Shown one piece after another: positions 16,056 through 24,500 of a stretch of DNA of 64,000 nt (the stretch's first letter is position 1; each line of letters opens with the position of its first letter). The notes under the pieces are model-generated. The model was not told where the DNA came from, made no database searches, and was given only the letters and a program-made list of their open reading frames with translations. This DNA is from Paenibacillus luteus (GTDB lineage Bacteria; Bacillota; Bacilli; Paenibacillales; Paenibacillaceae), in assembly GCF_006542765.1 (NCBI RefSeq), contig NZ_SKCD01000033.1, positions 434,001 to 498,000 on the forward strand, read 5' to 3'. A program made the position numbers and the translations under genes.

Positions 16056-17038
16056 TGATTACTGCAATGAAGACGGAGCTAGCCAAAGCAAAGCGAAGCA
16101 TTAGTAACGTGTTATGGAGCCGAAGGTCCCAAAAAGTAAAAGTGATGGTTATGGGACGTAGCCTCTCTGACGGTCTGCTTGCCAAGCTCGTCATTTATCT
16201 GCTGCTCTCGATTGTGGCCTATCTTTACCTGCAGCCCATTTTGTATATGGTTAGCACCATGTTCAAGAACATGAGCGATCTGCTTGATCCTACGGTAAAG
16301 TGGATCCCGCGCGAGATCACCTGGGAGAACGTAACCAAGGCGATAAAGGGATTGCAGTATCCGGAAGCACTGAGGAATACGGCCCTGATCTCGGTTACCT
16401 GCTCGCTCGTTCAGGTCATTATCTGCGCTATGACAGGCTATGCGCTGGCTCGGCTGGCGCTGCCGTTCAAGGGGCTGTTTACGGCGCTTATTATCCTGAC
16501 CTTCCTGATTCCGCCGCAGGTCATCATTATTCCGCTTTACGTTATTTTCAGCAAGCTGGGATTACTGAATTCCATATTCGTTTTCCTCATTCCCGCTATT
16601 TTCGGCCAGGGCCTGAAGGGCGCACTGTTTATTCTTATCTTCAGGCAATTTTTTAAAGCGCAGCCACCGAGCCTGGAGGAAGCGGCGAAGCTGGACGGCG
16701 CTAGTACGGCTAGATTGTTTTTTGGCATCATGCTGCCGCTGGCCCGCTCGGCTTGCCTAGTCGTCTTCCTGTTCTCCTTTATATGGTACTGGAACATGTA
16801 TTACGAGCCATCGATGTTTCTAACCAAGGGGTTCACGCCATTGTCCATCCGCCTCGACATGCTGGAGGAGGTACTCAATCCTTCCTTGCTTGGCAACACC
16901 CGTACCATCGTTAATCCGATTACCGAAAGCACCAAGATGGCGGCCGCTTTCCTGATCATTCTCCCGCCTATTCTCGTCTTTATGTTCCTGCAGCGCTGGT
17001 TCGTCAGTGGAATTGAAAGAACGGGGATTGTGGAGTAA
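16055..17038 (+). CDS. sugar ABC transporter permease (MalG type), second pair
   Basis: About 327 residues. The frame is open from 15968, but AGGAGGG at 16041-16047 and the ATGA overlap with the preceding stop place the start at 16055. A cytosolic tail of about 50 residues comes before the first helix. The EAA motif is SLEEAAKLDGASTARLFFGI followed by MLPLA. The C-terminus ends WFVSGIERTGIVE. It completes the second permease heterodimer and is followed by a repeat-filled leader and a separate SBP gene. Confidence 0.9.
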   Translation: MITAMKTELAKAKRSISNVLWSRRSQKVKVMVMGRSLSDGLLAKLVIYLLLSIVAYLYLQPILYMVSTMFKNMSDLLDPTVKWIPREITWENVTKAIKGLQYPEALRNTALISVTCSLVQVIICAMTGYALARLALPFKGLFTALIILTFLIPPQVIIIPLYVIFSKLGLLNSIFVFLIPAIFGQGLKGALFILIFRQFFKAQPPSLEEAAKLDGASTARLFFGIMLPLARSACLVVFLFSFIWYWNMYYEPSMFLTKGFTPLSIRLDMLEEVLNPSLLGNTRTIVNPITESTKMAAAFLIILPPILVFMFLQRWFVSGIERTGIVE

Positions 17039-17132
17039 CGCAAATGGACATTGTTGGGGGAGGTGGGGCTTGGCGAGAGCTAATTCGAGATTATGAAGGA
17101 CGCAACAGTGGATGATGAGGGGAAGAGAAGAA

Positions 17133-17379
17133 ATGAGCCTTATGTGCTTCACAAAACGAAGCAGATGCTTACGAAGTAAGTTTTGCTCCACAATTTGCTC
17201 ATAAATATGAGCTTAATGTGCTTCACAAAACGAAGCAGATGCTTACGAAGTAAGTTTTGCTCCACAATTTGCTCATAGAAATGAGCCTTATGTGCTTCAC
17301 AAAACGAAGCAGATGCTTACGAAGTAAGTTTTGCTCCACAATTTGCTCATAAAAATGAGCCTTATGTGCTTCACAAAAC
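17133..17379 (+). repeat. three 74-bp tandem repeats plus a partial fourth, upstream of the SBP gene
   Basis: Units start at 17133, 17207 and 17281, with a partial fourth from 17355 that diverges after 17379. The copies are nearly identical (copy 2 has a small change near its start). Each unit can fold: GCTTC-acaaaac-GAAGC, CTTACgaaGTAAG, and an outer ATGAGC...GCTCAT pair. The array ends 17 bases before the start codon of the lipoprotein gene, with GGGAGG between. A structured mRNA element that protects or tunes the high-demand SBP message is likely. Confidence 0.9.
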
Positions 17380-17396
17380 TTTTGGGAGGTCCAATC

Positions 17397-18761
17397 ATGA
17401 AAAATAAACGTGGATTTACTTGGATGTTGTGTCTCGTATTGATGTTTTCTGTAATTCTTTCGGCATGCTCCGGCAATAATGGTGGCAGCAACACTCCGGC
17501 TAATACAAACAAAGCGACGGATCCGCCTAAGACAACGGACAATCAGCCGGCTCCTGAAGAGAAGCATGATCCCGTCACGCTGAAGCTGATCTCCTGGTCT
17601 GATTCGTACACGGAGCTTTATAAAAAGTTTAACGAGAAATATCCTTGGATCACGATTGAGCAGATTCCGGTTAACAGCCAGCCGATTATGGAAATTATCG
17701 CTTCATTAGAAGCAGCGGGAACGCCTGCCGATTTGACTTGGATCGACAGCGATCTCATTACGTATGATCAAGCGGGCTTGGTTGAGGATCTTACTCCTTA
17801 CATCGATAAGGATCCTACTTTCCAGGATGTTCAATTGCCTGATGGCTTCTTCGACACCATGACGTATAAGGACAAAAAGCTTGCGGTTCCTTTCGTTGAC
17901 GTGCCAATGTGGATTCTGGTCAACAAGGATTTGCTTGCGAAGCATGGCGTGGAAATGCCGGCTAATGATTGGACTTATGATGATTTCCGCGATATCGCTA
18001 AGAAGATTACAGATCCAGAAGCGGGCGAGTATGGTCTTACGACACAACCGGAATTCCAAATGCGCGTATTAAGCACAAAAGCGATTGCTGACGGTCACGC
18101 AGCGAACATTCATTACTTGAACGAGGATTTGACACAAAGCTTGCTGAACACTCCTGACGTTATGAATGATGTAAGATGGCTGGCGGATTTCGTTTGGAAA
18201 GATGGCTCTATGCAAAGCAATGCGAAAGCCGCTGAGCAAGGCGATGTAACAAGAGAGTTTATTAACGGTAAAACGGGCTTCGCGATCGGCGGAGACTGGG
18301 TGCTGCCTGGCCTCAAAAAAGATGCGAAATTCGAATGGGACGTTTTGCCTTTCCCACGCGGAAAAGTAAGCCAGCCTGGCTACAGCATCTACGGCCCGCT
18401 ATCCATGTTGAGCGGTTCGAAGCATAAAGAAGAAGCCTTCCTCTGGATCAGCTTCCAGTTCTCGAAAGAAGCGCAAAAATGGAAAATCGATCAAGGTGCG
18501 AACGCTTCGGTTATCGATCCTGAATTGACGGCTTATTATGATGAGACGCCAATGTGGGAAGGCAAAAACAAAGAAGCAGTCAAAATCGCCAAAGAAAATG
18601 CAAAAATTCAACCAGGCGTGACGGTTCCAGCATGGTCCGAATATAACTGGAACAATATTTTGAACGAAATCATCTTCGATGGTGCGGATATTAATAGACT
18701 TATTCCGGAAACCGAGAAGTGGAACAAACGGACGCTTGAGGTTCGTGAGTCCTTGAAATAA
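17397..18761 (+). CDS. extracellular sugar-binding lipoprotein
   Basis: 454 residues. The frame is open from 17331 because the repeats happen to be open, but GGGAGG at 17384-17389 and the clear signal peptide place the start at 17397. The lipobox is LSACSG (Cys at about 24), followed by a Thr/Pro/Asn-rich linker. The SBP fold (type 1 family) covers about 55-440. Aromatic residues such as WTYDDF and IGGDWVLPGLKKD suit a sugar ligand. It follows the second permease pair and is probably that importer's receptor. It is the last gene of the operon, with a terminator downstream. Confidence 0.92.
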   Translation: MKNKRGFTWMLCLVLMFSVILSACSGNNGGSNTPANTNKATDPPKTTDNQPAPEEKHDPVTLKLISWSDSYTELYKKFNEKYPWITIEQIPVNSQPIMEIIASLEAAGTPADLTWIDSDLITYDQAGLVEDLTPYIDKDPTFQDVQLPDGFFDTMTYKDKKLAVPFVDVPMWILVNKDLLAKHGVEMPANDWTYDDFRDIAKKITDPEAGEYGLTTQPEFQMRVLSTKAIADGHAANIHYLNEDLTQSLLNTPDVMNDVRWLADFVWKDGSMQSNAKAAEQGDVTREFINGKTGFAIGGDWVLPGLKKDAKFEWDVLPFPRGKVSQPGYSIYGPLSMLSGSKHKEEAFLWISFQFSKEAQKWKIDQGANASVIDPELTAYYDETPMWEGKNKEAVKIAKENAKIQPGVTVPAWSEYNWNNILNEIIFDGADINRLIPETEKWNKRTLEVRESLK

Positions 18762-18803
18762 ATAAATTTGGGAATGTCCGTGAGAACATGAACGTCACAT
18801 CCA

Positions 18804-18846
18804 AACACTCTAATCGCATGATTGCGGTTGGAGTGTTTTTTCTGTT
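18804..18846 (+). terminator. rho-independent terminator of the transport operon
   Basis: A stem of ACACTCTAATCGCA with its near-complement TGCGGTTGGAGTGT around a 4-base loop, followed directly by six T's and more T-rich sequence. Confidence 0.85.
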
Positions 18847-19014
18847 TTTACATCTGTAATAGTGGTTTTTTTGTATATTTATGTAAAAGTTATGTCTGAT
18901 TAGGATCGCCTTCATTTTATTTAAGTTGCTTTTTGATATGTTGTGATTTAAATCACAGAGCATTTTAGTTAAAATGGTTTAATCTAGATGAAATTACAAT
19001 GGGGGATACAAGAG

Positions 19015-20997
19015 ATGAAAATGGGATTACGCTCGTTAACGAATAAATTTATGTTAGTTATGGCTGCGGCACTAGTTATCGTCGTAAGTGTGATTCTAAT
19101 CTATGAGTGGAGAGCAACTCGAATCGCCGTAGAAGAGCAGCTTTTGGAAAAAGGCCGTAATTTGGCTTTGTCCTTAGCACACACACTTGAATATGTGACG
19201 GAGCAGGATTTGAAGACAGGCGTGGTACTTCAAGATGGAACAAAGTGGGACGGAGAGCAGTTGCGGACTGATTTGTTTAACGATCAGTTGACGGTCAATC
19301 CTGAAAGCGAGCAAACGGCTCAAAAAAGGCTAAAGGATGCTGCGTATGCGGCAAAAGAAGCTGTTTTGTATAACGGAGAAAAGATAACGCTTTCGCAATA
19401 CGAGCTTAAATATGACAGTGCCTATGACAAGTATACGGATGATCGTTGGCAGGGCATTATGGATAGCTTTTTAAATGAAGAAAATATTATTTATGCGATG
19501 GCTGCTGCGTATTCCGACAATCCGAGCTTTGCCGGCTATATTGCTACGCATAATGGGGTATACAGCCCTACGGATGAAGCATCCGCAGATGCTTGGGGGG
19601 ATGTGGGCTTTCTCAGTCAGAATTTCCGGTCGAATCGTGTATTTAATGATTTAACGGGATACAACGCAGTTATGAATACGAACACAGATGATGTTTATGT
19701 GCAAAAATATGATCGGCTGATTGATGGAAAAACAGTGGAGACATGGGATGTTTCCTATCCGCTCATGATCGACGGCAAACATTGGGGCGGCGTGCGCGTG
19801 GCTTTGTCCAAAGAAAAAGCGGATGCGCTAATTGCTTCCGAGAGAATGAAGGTACTGCTCCAATTCGGCGGTCTGATGCTGGTCGTGCTGGTTATTTTAT
19901 TTCTGCTCTCGCAGTTTATGGTAGGGCGGAAGCTGCGGACGATCGTGCGCGCTGCTGTCAACTTGAATTCCAGCGAGGCGGATCTTACTTACCGGATACA
20001 AAATAAAGGAAATGATGAAATCACGCAGTTGGGTTCAGAAATCAATCGATTTATTGAGCATATGCAGGATTTGATGCGGACGATTCGGAGCAATGCGGCT
20101 TCCGTGTCCGAGTTTGCTGAGAGATTAAGCGTTGGTTCACAAAAGAGCAGAGAGTTGTCCTCGCAGCTGGCTACAACCGTAAACGAGATGGCGGTAGGCG
20201 CGGAAAATCAAGCGGGTGGAGCAGTAGAGGTTGCCCGTTCGATGGAGGATATGGCTACAAGCGTCGGTCGGATTGCCCATTCCTCTAATGTTATGGCAGA
20301 GGCGTCCAGCGATATGCTAGCTGCTGCTGAGCTAGGTCATGAGAAAGCAGGCAACGCGGTTGGGCAAATGGAGCGATTAGGTGCAGCAACGGCTTCCATC
20401 TCGCGAGTAATTAGACAGCTGAATGAGCGTTCATCCGAGATTCAGGAAATGGCAGGGACGATTGCCACTATTGCTAACCAAACCAATTTGCTCGCATTGA
20501 ATGCTGCGATTGAAGCTGCGCATGCAGGTGAGTATGGCCGTGGATTTGCGATTGTGTCGGGCGAGGTTAGGAAGCTTGCGGAGCAGGCTTCGGACCATGC
20601 AGGGCATATTGCCGAAACGATTAACGAGGTGCTTGCCCTGACGGCTGATGCCGTTGGTGCTGTAAGTACCGGAGAATCGGAGATGGAGCATGGCATGAGC
20701 ATCGTTCAAGAATTGAAGGATTCTTTTGATACAATTTGGAAGGAGTCCCGTCAGGTCGCCTCCCAAATCCAGGATGTATCCGCCTCTACCGAGGAGATGG
20801 CCGCTGGCAGTGAGGAAGTTAGTGCATCTGTAGACACGATGGCTCAGGTAGCCAAGGATACCTCCATTCACGCCGCACAATCGGCCGCAGATACAGAGCG
20901 CCAAAACCAGCTTGCCGAGGAGACGCTGGCACTTGCTTCGTCAGTGAATGAGCTATCGGAAGAGCTGAAGCGATCGATTGAGCGGTTTAGGATTTAG
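19015..20997 (+). CDS. methyl-accepting chemotaxis protein
   Basis: About 660 residues. The first ATG in frame is at 18988, but GGGGGAT before the ATG at 19015 makes that the better start (nine residues shorter). Topology: membrane helix at about 12-30, extracytoplasmic sensor of about 250 residues (Cache-like, with VSYPLMIDGKHWGGVRVALS), second helix at about 285-305 and HAMP at about 305-360. The signalling domain has the conserved hairpin tip EIQEMAGTIATIANQTNLLA followed by LNAAIEAAHAGEYGRGFAIV. It would control CheA through CheW. It lies alone between the transport operon and the riboswitch. The ligand is unknown; sugars are possible from context. Confidence 0.93.
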   Translation: MKMGLRSLTNKFMLVMAAALVIVVSVILIYEWRATRIAVEEQLLEKGRNLALSLAHTLEYVTEQDLKTGVVLQDGTKWDGEQLRTDLFNDQLTVNPESEQTAQKRLKDAAYAAKEAVLYNGEKITLSQYELKYDSAYDKYTDDRWQGIMDSFLNEENIIYAMAAAYSDNPSFAGYIATHNGVYSPTDEASADAWGDVGFLSQNFRSNRVFNDLTGYNAVMNTNTDDVYVQKYDRLIDGKTVETWDVSYPLMIDGKHWGGVRVALSKEKADALIASERMKVLLQFGGLMLVVLVILFLLSQFMVGRKLRTIVRAAVNLNSSEADLTYRIQNKGNDEITQLGSEINRFIEHMQDLMRTIRSNAASVSEFAERLSVGSQKSRELSSQLATTVNEMAVGAENQAGGAVEVARSMEDMATSVGRIAHSSNVMAEASSDMLAAAELGHEKAGNAVGQMERLGAATASISRVIRQLNERSSEIQEMAGTIATIANQTNLLALNAAIEAAHAGEYGRGFAIVSGEVRKLAEQASDHAGHIAETINEVLALTADAVGAVSTGESEMEHGMSIVQELKDSFDTIWKESRQVASQIQDVSASTEEMAAGSEEVSASVDTMAQVAKDTSIHAAQSAADTERQNQLAEETLALASSVNELSEELKRSIERFRI

Positions 20998-21216
20998 AAT
21001 TTTGGATTAGGATTTAGTAAAGTATGATGAGTTAGAAGCTGCATGTGGTAAAAACCCGTGTGGCTTTTTTCTGTACCGACAAGGTTGAAACATGGATAGT
21101 TATGAAAATGTAATATATCTGACTATCCCTTAATGAATTGTTGTGTTTTAGCTAGATTAGTATAGACAAAAGGAAGCAATTGCTTGTATGATCGTTAGTA
21201 CAAATGAATATTATAT

Positions 21217-21416
21217 AAGAAATTAGGTGCTCTAATCCTATAATGGGTTCTAGAGCTTAATAGGGAAGCACGGTGCAAATCCGTCACGGTCCCGCCACTG
21301 TAAATGATGAGCGATTCGGCAAATAGCCACTGAATGACATAGTTATTTGGGAAGGCGCTGAGAAGCGATGATTCATAAGTCAGGAGACCTGCCAATTTCT
21401 TGCGTTTCTAATTCTT
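21217..21416 (+). promoter_or_regulatory. cobalamin riboswitch
   Basis: The region contains the conserved blocks in order: GGGAAGCACGGTGCAAATCC, then GTCACGGTCCCGCCACTGTA, then GGGAAGGC, then the B12 box AAGTCAGGAGACCTGCC near 21377-21393. Distal arms AAGAAATTAG (about 21217-21226) and CTAATTCTT (about 21408-21416) can close P1. It lies 170 bases upstream of the giant SLH protein with an intrinsic terminator between. High cobalamin should therefore stop transcription. The gap from 20998 to 21216 before it shows no gene. Confidence 0.93.
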
Positions 21417-21521
21417 CGGGGTGGAGAGAAAGAGAAACAAAAAGCGAAGTGGGTTAAGCGTAATTTTTACGTTTGTTCACTTTTATTGATGTGTACTGAC
21501 ATCAATGTAAACCTGTTATTT

Positions 21522-21557
21522 AAGCCGTCCTCCAAGGATGGCTTTTATTTATTTTTA
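21522..21557 (+). terminator. riboswitch-controlled intrinsic terminator
   Basis: AAGCCGTCC-tccaa-GGATGGCTT (one G-U pair) followed by a T-rich tail, between the riboswitch and the start codon. A separate 8-bp hairpin ATTGATGT/ACATCAAT (about 21485-21506) just upstream may take part in antitermination. Confidence 0.75.
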
Positions 21558-21584
21558 TGACTAAATCATAGAGGAAAGAGGTTA

Positions 21585-24500
21585 ATGATGAGAACAAAAA
21601 TGATTTCGCAAAAGTGGTTGGCTTTCGTATTGAGCCTAACCGTATTTCTCTCTGCGGCAAGCTCTGCCTTCCTGCCTTCGGTAAAGGTAGAGGCAGCAGC
21701 TAGCAATCCGAATCTTGGTCCATTTACGATTTATGATGCACTGCCTGCTCCAGGGCAGTTTGTAAATGAGACGGGTTTCGGTGGGATAAACAATCTTAAT
21801 GAAACTTGGGACAATAATAATTTAGGAAATGGTATTTCTTTGGGAGGATTTGGCGGTTCAATCGTGTTTAAGACGAATGCTCCTGTCTTAAACAGTGCGG
21901 ATCATCCGTATGGCATTGATTTTACTGTATACGGAAATGCTTTCTCCGGATTTGAGGAGCCTGGCGCAGTTGCCGTCGCTCAGGATGATGGTACCGGAAA
22001 ACCTAGTAAATGGTATAATATTGCAGGATCCGAGCATTATGAGGATTCCACGATATGGGATTATCGTGCGACTTATACGAATCCTGATCCGGAATTTGCG
22101 AATGCAAACGGAATTAGTGTTCCTTGGGTAGATAATTTAGGAGCTACTGGTGTGATAAAGGTCAATGCTTACCATAAGCATTCCTATTATCCAATTCCTG
22201 CAAATTATCCTTTATCACAAACACCCTTTGATCATTTGCAGCACTCGTATTCAGGGGTAAAGCTTGCTGCTCAAAAAAATGCTTTTGGATATACCGATAC
22301 ACATGCGAACGGAAGCGCACCGTATAATCTTGCTGGAAACCCTTATATTGCAACTCCAGCAAAGGGTGATGGCATTGATATAAGCTGGGCGGTTGATGAG
22401 AATGGCTTGCCGGTTTCTCTAGACTCTATTGATTTTATAAAAGTAAGTACAGCTGTACAGATTGATGGGGGGCCTTTTGGTGAGGTAAGCACGGAGGTAA
22501 CATCACTTCAAATTCATGAACCTAATGCTTCAGTAGGTATTACACCAAACTTAAATTCAATTACTTTGACGGGTCTTGAAAATGAATCAGGGTCCAAAAA
22601 AGTGACGATTCAAGACAATGTAAACGTATATAACAATATTAAAGTAAATGCGGATACGATCAAGGTAACAGCTAATGGAACAGCAGATCAAGTATTTGTA
22701 AATAATAAAAGAGGGACAGTGAACGAGCAGGTTGATAAAATTTTAACCTTAAGTGAAACTAAACCTCGATTAGTACGCGTAATTGCTCAACAAGGAGAGA
22801 ATGAGCCAAGAATTTATTATTTAAGTATTCTTAAAGGCTCAGATAAGCTAGATGCGGATATCGAGCGCACAGCTCAATATGTGTTGAATGGAAATGTTAA
22901 TTCTGAATGGCAAGCCGTAGGTATCGCACAAGCTAGCAAAAAGGTACCGGAATCTTACTATAATCAACTCATTAATAACTTGAAACAAGCCAATGGCACG
23001 TTCAGCAAGGTAACGGATTATGCCCGTTACAGCATTGCGATATCAGCACTTGGCTATGACGCAAGCAGCTTTGAAGGCTATGATTTTATTAATAAAATCA
23101 CTAACAATACAAGAATGATTAATCAAGGCGTCAATGGCCCGTTATATAGCCTTATTGCGATAAATTCGGGCAATTATCAGGTGCCGAAAAACGCAGAATG
23201 GACGAAAGAGAAGCTGTTGGAGGAAATTCTTAAGTATCAGGGATCTGATGGCGGGTTTTCACTGGCTTTGAATAGTGCTAGCGATGCGGATATGACAGCA
23301 ATGACGCTGATCGCTTTAGCTCCTTATGCTGATCAATCTGAGATAAAAACAGCTGGAGAGAGAGCGGTAGCTTGGCTTTCCACAAATCAAAAGCCTCACG
23401 GAGGTTATGGCGGGGAAAGCAGCGAGAGCGTATCTCAAGCCATTATTGGCCTTACATCCAACGGAATCGATCCTACGGGAGCTGCATTTACAAAGGATGG
23501 CATCAATCTTCTTGATAAGCTGCTAAGCTTTGCGAAGCCTGACGGCGGATTTGCTCATCTTGTTTCAGGTTCAAGCAATGGGATGGCAACAGAACAGGCA
23601 CTGCAGGCGTTAGAAGCCTATAACCTATTTGTAAATAAAGCAGGTAGATTGTATGAGTTTGCAGGAAAAACGATGCCGGGGGTTGCTTTCCCAGCAGCAA
23701 TAACCATTGATATTGAAGGTCCACAAGCTTCTATCGCGGTGGGAAATGCGAATGGTACGTCTGCATTAAACGCTTTGGAGAGCTTTGCAATATCAGAAGG
23801 AATTGCGCTGAATGTTGTTAATTCTGCTTACGGCAAGTATGTAAAAGGGATTGCTAATATTAAGGAAGCCACTTACGGAGGATTTGACGGTTGGCAATAT
23901 GCCGTTAAACGTAACGGTGAATGGATTCACCCTGGCGTAGGCATTGCTGATTTTGAGCTTCAATCATCGGATCATCTGCTCGTATATTATGGAGATTTTA
24001 ATACACAGCTCGTAAATGCGGCTATTGTTACCCCAACTCTTCCAGTAACGGGACAAGACTTTTCTGTTCAGGTAAACAAAGAATCATGGGATTGGAATAA
24101 TAATAAAACGATTGTAGTCCCGGCTGCAGGAGCTAAGGTTACTTTTGGAAGCAAATCGGCTATTGCAGATGCAAATGGCGCTGCTGTTTTCTATGGCGGA
24201 CTTGCAACAGCCGGTACGCACAACGGCGTCATTACACAGTATGTGACAGATGACTCACCTGTTGTTGTTCGTCAAACTGTACCCTTAACGGTTAACGCGG
24301 CAGATCCGAATGCAATCGACAAGTTTGTAACGCTTAAAGTCGTAGGCGATGATGTGAAAGGAACGATATTAAGTTCTAAAACATATAAGCTGCAAGAAAA
24401 TGATACAGCCTTTACAATTCTTAAACGTGAGCTAGGGGAGAAGGTCATTTCCAGCGGCTCGGGAGCTTCAGTTTATGTGTCAGAAATTGATGGACTAGCT

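Noticed and set aside
17133..17379. Tandem repeats as a CRISPR array
   Set aside because: The 74-bp units are contiguous and near-identical over their full length, with no unique spacers and no cas genes.
21018..21072. Terminator after the chemoreceptor gene
   Set aside because: There is a T-run (GGCTTTTTTCTG) near 21061-21072 but I could not form a convincing stem before it.
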